In this document: in pieces, positions 17,473 to 24,047 of the stretch
How positions within the stretch are numbered: the first letter of the stretch is position 1
How the letters are laid out: each line of letters begins with the position of its first letter
NCBI RefSeq assembly: GCF_001280065.1
Contig: NZ_LGEA01000112.1
Location: forward strand, 1 to 47,549
Reading direction: 5' to 3'
Source of the DNA: Streptomyces sp. NRRL B-1140
GTDB lineage: Bacteria > Actinomycetota > Actinomycetes > Streptomycetales > Streptomycetaceae
DNA: 47,549 nt
Made by a program: the position numbers and the translations under genes
Notes under the pieces: model-generated
Database searches by the model: none
Seen by the model: the letters and a program-made list of their open reading frames with translations, nothing else
What the model was told of the DNA's origin: nothing

Positions 17473-17740
17473 TTGAACGACAGGCCCTGGCCGTACCTGC
17501 GGACGGTGGGGGAGGTGTTCCGCGGCGGAGTGGGGGCGCGGCTCTCGCGTCGGCACCCGCACGACGGTCCACGCCCTGGGCCGCGCCCTCCGTCTCCTGC
17601 TGGACGCGGGCGACGAGGAGCGCGCGTGGCGCGGCACGGCGGAACAACTGGCGGTCGGCGAACGGGCCGTGTGGGCCGATCCGCCTGAACGGTTCAGCAG
17701 TGTGGCGGAGTTGGCGGCCGCGTGGCGGTCGGTGAGCAGA
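17473..17740 (+). pseudogene. Frameshifted coding remnant, function unknown
   Basis: Two partial reading frames with strong G/C third-position bias abut here. The first (about 17473-17545) reads NDRPWPYLRTVGEVFRGG; its bias collapses at about 17545. At that point a second frame takes over, reading TTVHALGRALRLLLDAGD, then EERAWRGTAEQLAVGERAVW, then a helix SVAELAAAWRSVS that ends near 17740. Neither frame has a convincing start with a ribosome site, and the second runs straight into the antisense of the Nudix gene. I read this as the broken remains of a gene (frameshift plus truncation). The product family is not recognised. Confidence 0.42.
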
Positions 17741-18221
17741 GTCCGGGGTGACGGCGCAGGGCATCCAGACCGTCGGGCACGAACAGCCGTTCCCGGATCG
17801 CCTCCCGGAACTCCGCCTCGCTGAACCAGCCGTGCCAGGCGATCTCGGACGGGTCGGGGGCGAGGCGCTCCGGCACGACGGCCTCGTGCACCCCGAGCCA
17901 GTACGGGCTGATCGCCCCACGGCACAGGAACGAGAACACGAACCGCACCCGCGCCCGGACGCCCAGCTCCTCCGCCAGCTCGCGGGCCGCCGCCTCCTCG
18001 TACGACTCGCCGACCGCGACGCCCCCGCCGATCAGCCAGTCGTGGTGGCCGGGGAAGCGGGACAGGTGCTCCGACCGGCGGTGCACCAGCACCCGCCCCC
18101 GCGCGTCCCGGCAGGCCGTCGTCGCGACCCGGTGCGGCCAGCCGTTGCGGATCGCCTCGTCCCGGTCGACCACCCCGACGACCCGGTCCCGCTCGTCCAC
18201 CCGTTCCACCAGCTCACCCAT
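17694..18221 (-). CDS. Nudix hydrolase
   Basis: The protein is 175 residues from ATG 18221 (MGELVERVDERD); a GTG three codons earlier is also possible. The Nudix box appears as GGGVAVGESYEEAAARELAEELGV, matching the GX5EX7REUXEEXGU pattern that binds the metal and diphosphate. The early part (RVDERDRVVGVVDRDEAIRNGWPHR) resembles the IPP-isomerase-like Nudix subgroup. The last 15 residues (LCSPTATRPPTPPHC) look like antisense of the broken frame at 17473, so the natural stop codon may have been lost at that junction. It starts 21 bases after the stop of the MFS gene and is probably co-transcribed with it. The substrate is unknown. Confidence 0.85.
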   Translation of the reverse strand: MGELVERVDERDRVVGVVDRDEAIRNGWPHRVATTACRDARGRVLVHRRSEHLSRFPGHHDWLIGGGVAVGESYEEAAARELAEELGVRARVRFVFSFLCRGAISPYWLGVHEAVVPERLAPDPSEIAWHGWFSEAEFREAIRERLFVPDGLDALRRHPGLCSPTATRPPTPPHC

Positions 18222-18242
18222 GGGCCTCACGATCGCACGCGC

Positions 18243-19433
18243 TCACACCCGGGTTGCTGCCGCCCGGCGCACCAGGTACACCGCCGCCGTCACCACCAGC
18301 ACCGCCATGCACGCGATGAACACCAGCCCCGCTCCCTCCAGGCCGACCGGACCGGTCAGCAGGCCGACGCCGATCACCGGCACGGAGATGCCCGCGTAGG
18401 CCACCACGAACAGGGTCGAGATCACCGCCGCGCGCTGGTGTGCGGGAGAGGCCTCGGCCACGTCGGACAGGGCACCGCGGAACGCCAGGCCCTGGCCGGT
18501 CCCGCCCACGAGCGCGCTCGCGATCAGCAGGGCCATCTGGTCCCACCGCAGCGCACCGGCGAGCAGCGCGAGACCGGCGAGCAGACCGGCGCACCCCAGC
18601 GGCAGGGAACGCCGGGCACCGACCCGGCCGACCGCCAGTTGCCCGGCCGTCGACGAGAAGAAGGCCAGCGCGACGATCAGCCCGCTCACGGCGTGGTCGT
18701 CCACGTCCAGGGACCCCGCGAGGAAGGCCGGGCTGACGGAGGTGAACACCCCGAACAGGGCGAATCCGGCGAAGGAGGCGGTGGCGGCGGGCCCGAACAC
18801 CGCCCGCACCTGCTGGGGCAGCGCGGGGCGCTGCGGGCGTACGGCGCGCAGCGGCTGCCGTTCGCGGACCGTCTCAACGAGCCACAGCAGGACGGCGGCC
18901 GAGGCTGCCACCAGGGCGAGGTGGGTGACGAACGGCAGATACAGCGGCCAGGGTGCGTACTCGGCGAGAAGTCCCGAAAGCAAGGGACCGCAGCCCAGCC
19001 CGCCCATGTTGGCCGCGGTCGCCACGAACGTGGCCCGCGAGGCGCCGCCCTCCGGCGCCAGCTCCATCACGTACGCCGTGGCGGCCCCGGTGAACAGCCC
19101 GGCGGACAGCCCCGACAGCAGCCGCCCCGCGTAGAGCCAGCCGAGACCGCCGGCGCTCAGGAAGCAGACGGCGCTCAACGCCGCGAAGGCCAGGCCGCAC
19201 AGCAGCACCGGGCGCCTGCCCACGGCGTCCGAGGCGTTGCCGACCAGCAGCAGTACACCGATCACGGCGAAGGCGTACAGGGCGTACACCACGGTCACCG
19301 TCAGCTCGGAGAAGCCGAACTTGTCCTGGTAGAGGGGATAGAGGGGGGTCGGCAGCGTGGTGCCGGCCATGCAGACGGCGAACACCGCCCCGCTGAGCAC
19401 ACACGCGCGCCACCCCGGGCGTCGACCGTCCAT
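18243..19433 (-). CDS. MFS transporter
   Basis: The protein is 396 residues from ATG 19433 (MDGRRPGWRAC), chosen because the preceding 16 codons have no ribosome site. The predicted topology is about 12 membrane spans. The major-facilitator motif A is present in the first cytoplasmic loop as GNASDAVGRRPVLL. The entry LPTPLYPLYQDKFGFS is typical of drug/sugar proton antiporters of this superfamily. It is most likely an exporter; the substrate cannot be inferred. The downstream Nudix gene is 21 bases away. In the S. coelicolor order I recall, cebR is next to the oligoribonuclease gene, so this pair may be locally inserted. Confidence 0.85.
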   Translation of the reverse strand: MDGRRPGWRACVLSGAVFAVCMAGTTLPTPLYPLYQDKFGFSELTVTVVYALYAFAVIGVLLLVGNASDAVGRRPVLLCGLAFAALSAVCFLSAGGLGWLYAGRLLSGLSAGLFTGAATAYVMELAPEGGASRATFVATAANMGGLGCGPLLSGLLAEYAPWPLYLPFVTHLALVAASAAVLLWLVETVRERQPLRAVRPQRPALPQQVRAVFGPAATASFAGFALFGVFTSVSPAFLAGSLDVDDHAVSGLIVALAFFSSTAGQLAVGRVGARRSLPLGCAGLLAGLALLAGALRWDQMALLIASALVGGTGQGLAFRGALSDVAEASPAHQRAAVISTLFVVAYAGISVPVIGVGLLTGPVGLEGAGLVFIACMAVLVVTAAVYLVRRAAATRV

Positions 19434-19479
19434 GCCGCTGACCGTAGCCAGCCCGCCGCGCCGCCCCGGAGAGGCGCGC

Positions 19480-19521
19480 AAAAAGCTTCAGCCGGTGGCT
19501 TCTTCACGAAGCCACCGGCTG
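19480..19521 (-). terminator. Rho-independent terminator of tRNA-His
   Basis: AGCCGGTGGCTT (19490-19501) and AAGCCACCGGCT (19510-19521) form a perfect 12-bp stem. On the minus strand it follows the tRNA 3' end by about 10 bases and is followed by GAAGC and five T's. It is one of the clearest terminators in the window. Confidence 0.9.
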
Positions 19522-19531
19522 ATTACTCAGG

Positions 19532-19605
19532 GTGAGTGACGGGACTTGAACCCGCGGCATCCTGGACCACAACCAGGTGCTCTACCAGCTGAGCTACACC
19601 CACCA
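19532..19605 (-). tRNA. tRNA-His (anticodon GTG)
   Basis: The cloverleaf is complete on the minus strand. The acceptor arm is eight base pairs, GGTGGGTG with CACTCACC, including the extra G-1 paired with C73 that marks histidine tRNAs. The D arm is AGCTCAGCTGGTAGAGC. The anticodon stem CCTGG/CCAGG encloses the loop TTGTGGT (anticodon GTG). The T arm contains GGTTCAAGTCC. CCA is not encoded; the genome continues CTGAG. It lies downstream of the oligoribonuclease gene on the same strand. Confidence 0.97.
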
Positions 19606-19719
19606 TGACCGGCTTGGAGGTCAGTGACTTCCCTGACCGGCCGAGAAAAAGTGTACAGGGTCCGAAGGGGTGCTCGCGCACGGCTTTCTCCGCGCCGCCC
19701 CCGACGGGCCCCGCCCCGC

Positions 19720-20322
19720 CTACTGAGCGGGCAGAACGTGCTTCGCCGCGATCGTCTTCGCGGTGTCCGAGTCGGGCCCGGGCTGCGGGACGAACACGGC
19801 CTCGCGGTAGTACCGCAGCTCCGCGATCGACTCGCGGATGTCGGCAAGCGCCCGGTGGTTGCCGTTCTTCTGCGGGCTGTTGAAGTACGCCCGCGGATAC
19901 CAGCGGCGCGCCAGCTCCTTGACCGAGGACACGTCGACGATCCGGTAGTGGAGGTAGTTCTCCAGCGTCGGCATGTCGCGCAGCAGGAAGCCGCGGTCCG
20001 TGCCGACGGAGTTCCCGCACAGCGGCGCCTTGCCCGGCTCCTTGACGAACTCCCTCACGTACGTCAGGACCTGGTCCTCGGCGTCCTTCAGGGTGGTCCC
20101 CGCGGCGAGCTCCTCGAGCAGCCCGGAGGCGGTGTGCATCTGGCGCACCACGTCCGGCATCGTCTCCAGCGCCTGGTCCGGCGGCCGGATGACGATGTCC
20201 ACGCCGTCCCCGAGCACGTTCAGCTCGGAGTCGGTCACGAGGGCGGCCACCTCGATGAGCGCGTCGTCCGACAGCGAGAGGCCGGTCATCTCGCAGTCGA
20301 TCCACACCATGCGATCGTTCAT
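19720..20322 (-). CDS. orn: Oligoribonuclease
   Basis: The protein is 200 residues from ATG 20322 ([15 protein letters not shown]), with TAAGG about 8 bases upstream. DEDDh exonuclease motifs are IDCEMTGL (Exo I, residues 8-15), [11 protein letters not shown] (Exo II) and [11 protein letters not shown] with catalytic His/Asp (Exo III). It degrades 2-5-nucleotide RNAs and pGpG to mononucleotides, finishing mRNA decay and cyclic-di-GMP turnover. The tail after residue 175 ([22 protein letters not shown]) is longer than in E. coli Orn and is usual for actinobacteria. Position just downstream of adpA is the conserved Streptomyces arrangement, where it is called ornA and affects growth and morphology. 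Confidence 0.95.
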   Translation of the reverse strand: MNDRMVWIDCEMTGLSLSDDALIEVAALVTDSELNVLGDGVDIVIRPPDQALETMPDVVRQMHTASGLLEELAAGTTLKDAEDQVLTYVREFVKEPGKAPLCGNSVGTDRGFLLRDMPTLENYLHYRIVDVSSVKELARRWYPRAYFNSPQKNGNHRALADIRESIAELRYYREAVFVPQPGPDSDTAKTIAAKHVLPAQ

Positions 20323-20373
20323 GTGTCTAACCTTACGGCCCGCCGCCTCCGGCCGGGCCGCCCGTACCGCGAA

Positions 20374-20419
20374 AGCCGCAGGGCCCGCGGGAGGCGTGCT
20401 CCCCGCGGGCCCCGCGGCT
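20374..20419. terminator. Strong hairpin between adpA and oligoribonuclease gene
   Basis: AGCCGC-A-GGGCCCGCGGG pairs with CCCGCGGGCCC-C-GCGGCT, a stem of 17 paired bases with one mismatch and a 10-base loop. It lies after the adpA stop on the minus strand and before the oligoribonuclease start, so it probably limits read-through from adpA. Confidence 0.75.
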
Positions 20420-20431
20420 GCGGCTACCGGT

Positions 20432-21676
20432 TCACGGCGCGCTGCGCTGCCCGGGCAGACTCGCCGACAGGGCCGGGGACTGGCCGACCGCGCTCGCCGC
20501 CGCCGTACGGCGGGACTGCAGCGGCACCGGGTGCTCCGGGTGCAGTGCGGCCGGTGCCTGGCCGGACTGGCCCGGGTGCCCGGCGTGGCCCGGATGGCCC
20601 GGCATGCCGGAACCGGGGCCGCCCGGTGCGCTCTCGGTCTCCTGGGGACGCTCGCCCTGCGGACGCCGGGCACGGTACGCAGCCCGGTACGCGGCCGGGG
20701 ACGAACCCAGCTGGCGGCGGAAGTGCCCGCGCAGGGCGACCGGCGACCGGAAGCCGCAGCGCCCCGCCACCTCGTCGACCGAATAGTCCGACGTCTCCAG
20801 CAGACGCTGCGCCTGCAGGACCCGCTGGGTGATCAGCCACTGCAGCGGAGCGCTCCCGGTCAGTGAGCGGAAGCGGCGGTCGAACGTACGCCGGCTCATG
20901 TACGCGCGTGCCGCCAGTGTCTCCACGTCGAACTGTTCGTGGAGGTGCTCCAGTGCCCAGGCGACGACCTCGGCGAGCGGGTCGGCGCCGATCTCCTCGG
21001 GTAAAGACCTGTCGAGGTAGCGCTCCTGCCCGCCGCTGCGGCGCGGCGGCACGACGAGCCGCCTGGCCAGGGCCCCGGCCGCCTCGTTCCCGTGGTCCGT
21101 GCGCACGATGTGCAGGCACAGGTCGATGCCCGCCGCGGTGCCCGCCGACGTCAGCACGTCGCCGTCGTCGACGAACAGCTCACGCGGATCCACGTGCACC
21201 GACGGGTAGCGCTTGGCCAGCGTCGGTGCGTACATCCAGTGCGTCGTCGCGGGACGGCCGTCCAGCAGGCCGGCCGCCGCGAGCACGAAGGCGCCGGTGC
21301 ACAGTCCGACGATGCGGGCGCCCTCCTCGTGGGCGCGGCGCAGTGCGTCGAGCGCCTCCTCCGGTGGCGGAGAAGTGATCGAGCGCCAGGCCGGTACGAC
21401 GACCGTGCCCGCGCGCGAGATCGCTTCCAGGCCATGTGGTGCGGTGAGTTCGAGTCCCCCGGTGGTCCGTAGCGGACCTTCCTCGCCACCGCACACCAAG
21501 AGGCGGTAGCGCGGTACGCCGGCGTCCTGGCGGTCAACCCCGAACACCGACAGCGGTATGGAACTCTCGAAGATGGGGCCGCCGCTGAACAGCAGCACCG
21601 CGACGATCTCCTTGCGGCGTCGCCCGGACAGCTTCCGGGCCGCGGCTTCCGGCGCGGCAGTGGAGTCGTGGCTCAT
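20432..21676 (-). CDS. adpA: AdpA (BldH), AraC-family developmental master regulator
   Basis: The 414-residue protein has an N-terminal DJ-1/PfpI-like dimerisation domain ([25 protein letters not shown] to about residue 210, with [13 protein letters not shown]). An AraC-type double HTH follows at about residues 235-335 ([63 protein letters not shown]). The C-terminal 80 residues are low-complexity Pro/Gly/His-rich and poorly conserved. Codon 225 (21002-21004) is TTA, read in Streptomyces only by the bldA tRNA; it lies in the linker between the two domains, as in other adpA genes. The protein switches on aerial growth, secreted hydrolases and secondary metabolism. Confidence 0.95.
   Translation of the reverse strand: MSHDSTAAPEAAARKLSGRRRKEIVAVLLFSGGPIFESSIPLSVFGVDRQDAGVPRYRLLVCGGEEGPLRTTGGLELTAPHGLEAISRAGTVVVPAWRSITSPPPEEALDALRRAHEEGARIVGLCTGAFVLAAAGLLDGRPATTHWMYAPTLAKRYPSVHVDPRELFVDDGDVLTSAGTAAGIDLCLHIVRTDHGNEAAGALARRLVVPPRRSGGQERYLDRSLPEEIGADPLAEVVAWALEHLHEQFDVETLAARAYMSRRTFDRRFRSLTGSAPLQWLITQRVLQAQRLLETSDYSVDEVAGRCGFRSPVALRGHFRRQLGSSPAAYRAAYRARRPQGERPQETESAPGGPGSGMPGHPGHAGHPGQSGQAPAALHPEHPVPLQSRRTAAASAVGQSPALSASLPGQRSAP
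21002..21004 (-). other. TTA (bldA-dependent) codon in adpA
   Basis: The codon series TCT TTA CCC GAG GAG encodes S-L-P-E-E at residues 224-228. TTA is the rarest codon in Streptomyces and makes adpA translation depend on the developmentally controlled leucyl tRNA bldA. It is the only in-frame TTA I noticed by eye in a confident gene of this window. Confidence 0.93.
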
Positions 21677-22053
21677 ACTGCTAAGCCCCCCTCGTTGGTC
21701 GCGGCTCCTCGGTTGTGTCGCTCCTGCACGTTTCCCCTCGGTCCTGCACGAGTCCCCCGCCGTAGACAGTCAAGATCGAATCTACTGTGTGCCGTTGTGC
21801 CGAAGTGGCCGGTTCACCACTCGGCGCATTGTCGACTTGGCAACTTGGCGTGAAGCATTCGATCACGAAGCGTTGCACTCGTGGGCCGTGCAGGGAAGTG
21901 CGCCTCGTCGCGGTGGCTAATCCACGTAGGGTGCGCAGACCCCCCGAGGCCCTTTCCGTGCAGGTCGAACGGGGGCCGGGGGGTGGTCGGACGGGGTGAT
22001 GCACAGGTACGAGAAGTTGGCTGAAAAGCGCTGTGTGTGTGCGCGGAAACCGG
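21677..22053 (-). promoter_or_regulatory. Long adpA upstream control region
   Basis: These 377 bases contain no convincing gene and are less GC-rich than their surroundings. They include an inverted repeat GCCGAAGTGG (21799-21808) / CCACTCGGC (21817-21825), offset by one base, about 130 bases before the start codon. Long regulated leaders are usual for adpA, which is autoregulated and bound by other developmental regulators. I cannot assign individual sites. Confidence 0.55.
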
Positions 22054-22386
22054 TCAGCCGACCGGTGTATCTCCCCCGGTGTGCCGTCCGCCACGGTGCG
22101 ACCCCGTTCCGGTGCGGTGCCGCCGGCCCCGGTGGGGTGCCCGGTCCTCGGCCGCGAGCCGGGCCGCGCCGCGCTCGGACTGGCGCAGCAGGACCCGGCA
22201 GGCGCCCGTGACGGCGGCGAGCCCGAGGGCCGTGCCGACGGCACCGGCGAGCGAGGCGCCGTAACCGAGGAGTACCACCGGGACGAGCAGGCAGCTGAAG
22301 GCGGCCCAGCGAACCACATCCGTCGCGGTGTCCCGCGACGGCGGGGCCGCGTGGTCCACCTCGGCGGCGGGGCGTGGTGCGGACAT
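22054..22386 (-). CDS. Small membrane protein, unknown function
   Basis: The 110-residue protein starts at ATG 22386 (MSAPRPAAEVDH), with GGGAG about 8 bases upstream. Residues about 25-62 are hydrophobic and make two close membrane spans (WAAFSCLLVPVVLLGYGAS and AVGTALGLAAVTGACRVLL). The C-terminal 45 residues are highly basic (Arg/His/Gly-rich). It resembles small cytoplasmic-tailed membrane proteins common in Streptomyces; I do not recognise the family. It is divergent from the universal stress protein gene and upstream of adpA on the same strand. Confidence 0.62.
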   Translation of the reverse strand: MSAPRPAAEVDHAAPPSRDTATDVVRWAAFSCLLVPVVLLGYGASLAGAVGTALGLAAVTGACRVLLRQSERGAARLAAEDRAPHRGRRHRTGTGSHRGGRHTGGDTPVG

Positions 22387-22692
22387 GCGTGCTCCCTGGG
22401 GCGTGACTCACGGGGTTCAACGCGCGGCAGGGGCGTCGGTCACTGGCTGACCGGGTCGCCCCGCAGGTCATTGAATCCCGTGCAAACCGCCTGTACAGCG
22501 CAGCAACCATTGCGTTACGGGCGGTGCCTCGTGCATGCTCCCTGGAACCCGCACGCACCGTGAGCGGGATCTGGGCTAAGGAGGCGTGGCGCCGTACCCT
22601 TGAGGGTATGGGGTTGGGAAGACCATTCCCGGACACAGCTCCGCCGCACACTGTCGTCCCTCCCGTATAAGGATCACAACGCCGAGACAGCC
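22387..22692. other. Divergent intergenic region with inverted repeat
   Basis: The region separates the small membrane protein gene (minus) from the universal stress protein gene (plus). It holds TACCCT-TG-AGGGTA (22595-22608), a 14-base inverted repeat about 85 bases before the stress-protein start, and TATAAG at 22666-22671. No gene is supported within it. Confidence 0.5.
22595..22608. promoter_or_regulatory. Operator-like inverted repeat upstream of universal stress protein
   Basis: TACCCTTGAGGGTA has 6-bp arms around TG. Short, palindromic and not followed by a T-run, it looks more like a protein-binding site than a terminator. No known regulator consensus was recognised. Confidence 0.4.
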
Positions 22693-23220
22693 ATGGCCGG
22701 TCACGAATTCTCCGAACCCGCGGACCGCAAGCGGCCCGTCGCCGATCCCACGGCGGCCGAGCCCCTGGCGGCGAAAGAGCCACGCCACTCCTGCGATCCC
22801 GCCTTCAAGCACGGGGTCGTCGTCGGCTTCGACGGCTCCACGTCCAGCGAGCGCGCCCTGGCCTACGCCATCGGCATGGCCCACCGTTCCGGGTCGGGCC
22901 TGATCATCGTCCATGTCGCCAACCGGCTGCCGACCACCGTGTGGGCCGGCTGCGAGCCGCCGGTGTTCGTGGACGTGCCGGACCACCGCACCGAGGTGCT
23001 CGGACTCGAGCTGGCTTGTGCGGACTATCTCGCCGAGGTGCCCTGGATCCTGGTCGAGCGCGGCGGTGACATCTGCCACGAACTCGAAGAGGTCGGCCGG
23101 GAGTACGAGGCCGACGCGATCGTCGTCGGATCCACCCACGGTCTCGTGGGGCGCATCTTCGGCTCCGTCGCCGGGCGGCTCGCCAAGCGGGCGCAGCGGC
23201 CCGTCATCGTCATCCCCTGA
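22693..23220 (+). CDS. Universal stress protein (UspA family), single domain
   Basis: The protein is 175 residues from ATG 22693 (MAGHEFSEPAD); the upstream 31 in-frame codons have weaker coding bias. The first 40 residues are charged and unstructured. The Usp domain runs from VVVGFDGSTSSERALAYA to the end. The ATP-binding pattern G-X2-G-X9-G-S/T is visible in GSTHGLVGRIFGSVAG, so nucleotide binding is likely. Such proteins help survival under dormancy or stress. It is followed by an acetate-transporter-family gene 115 bases downstream on the same strand. Confidence 0.88.
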   Translation: MAGHEFSEPADRKRPVADPTAAEPLAAKEPRHSCDPAFKHGVVVGFDGSTSSERALAYAIGMAHRSGSGLIIVHVANRLPTTVWAGCEPPVFVDVPDHRTEVLGLELACADYLAEVPWILVERGGDICHELEEVGREYEADAIVVGSTHGLVGRIFGSVAGRLAKRAQRPVIVIP

Positions 23221-23335
23221 GCTTCGACTCCCTTGGTGTCACGCGCGAATCCACTCGCGCGCAGAGGTGTTTGTGCCTTTGTGAAGGGCATATACGGAAC
23301 ACCGCACCACTGCACCTGCACGAAGGGAGCCCGCC

Positions 23336-23896
23336 GTGGACAAAGACGTCTCCGCGGGAAGCGGAATCACGACCGTGGCCGGTCGACTCGCCCTGGCCAT
23401 CACCCTGTTGGCCTTCGGGCTGGGACATGCCGCCGTGATCGACGGCGTGTCAGCCGCTGACGCGGCATCAATCGCCCAGTACGTGGGGGGCATTGCGCTC
23501 TTCGCCGCCGGGCTCATGGCCCTGCGGGAGGGCGACGCCGCCGGTGGTACGGCGTTCTCGGTGCTCGGGGCACTGTGGTTCACCTGGGCCGTGTCCGAGA
23601 CCGCCTCCGGCAACGGGGCAGGGCTGTTCCTGCTGTTGTTCGCCCTGGTGGCGCTGTCTCTGACCCTCGCGGGCGGGGATCAGCTGGGGCAGGGCGTGTA
23701 CGGGCTGTTCTTCGTCGCGCTGTTGCTCATGTCGGTCGCCGAGTTCGCCGGGAGCGACGGGCTCACGAAGGCGGGCGGGTGGTTCGCCGTGGCCGCGGGG
23801 GCGGTGGCCTGGTACGCGGCCACTGCCACGCTTGCGCACTGGCCGACTGTTCTTCCGCGACGCGCTGCGGGCCGGGGAGTGACGGCCACCGGTTAG
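23336..23896 (+). CDS. GPR1/FUN34/YaaH (SatP-like) membrane protein
   Basis: The 186-residue protein starts at GTG 23336, with GAAGGGAG about 7 bases upstream. It has six membrane spans of the acetate/succinate transporter family (LALAITLLAFGLGHA; VGGIALFAAGLMALREGD; GTAFSVLGALWFTWA; LFLLLFALVALSLTLAGG; YGLFFVALLLMSVAEFAG; GGWFAVAAGAVAWYAATATLA). The family hallmark NPAPLGL at the first span is not present, so acetate uptake is not assured. Some Streptomyces annotators simply call these membrane proteins. No partner gene is obvious. Confidence 0.7.
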   Translation: MDKDVSAGSGITTVAGRLALAITLLAFGLGHAAVIDGVSAADAASIAQYVGGIALFAAGLMALREGDAAGGTAFSVLGALWFTWAVSETASGNGAGLFLLLFALVALSLTLAGGDQLGQGVYGLFFVALLLMSVAEFAGSDGLTKAGGWFAVAAGAVAWYAATATLAHWPTVLPRRAAGRGVTATG

Positions 23897-23938
23897 CTGC
23901 GCGGGCCGGGGAGTTGGGCGGCTTCCCGGCGATGAAAC

Positions 23939-23974
23939 GGACCCCCCGTGCATGGTGGCAGCACGTGGGGGTCC
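23939..23974. terminator. Bidirectional terminator hairpin
   Basis: GGACCCCCCGTGC and GCACGTGGGGGTCC pair over 13 positions with one bulged A and a 9-base loop. The plus side is followed by GTCTTCTTG. It lies after the SatP-like gene and faces the end of glmS. Confidence 0.75.
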
Positions 23975-23994
23975 GTCTTCTTGAGTGGCCTGTG

Positions 23995-24043
23995 CGGGTG
24001 CGTGGGGGTCCTTCGCGCAGTTCCCCGCGCCCCTAACAGGGGG
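23995..24043. repeat. Dispersed Streptomyces intergenic repeat (CGCGCAGTTCCCCGCGCCCCT type)
   Basis: The segment contains TCGCGCAGTTCCCCGCGCCC, a sequence that recurs hundreds of times between genes in Streptomyces chromosomes, as I know from the genus. It ends in a small hairpin CCCCT-AAC-AGGGG right at the glmS stop. It probably serves as, or rides with, a transcription terminator. Confidence 0.65.
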
Positions 24044-24047
24044 TCAC

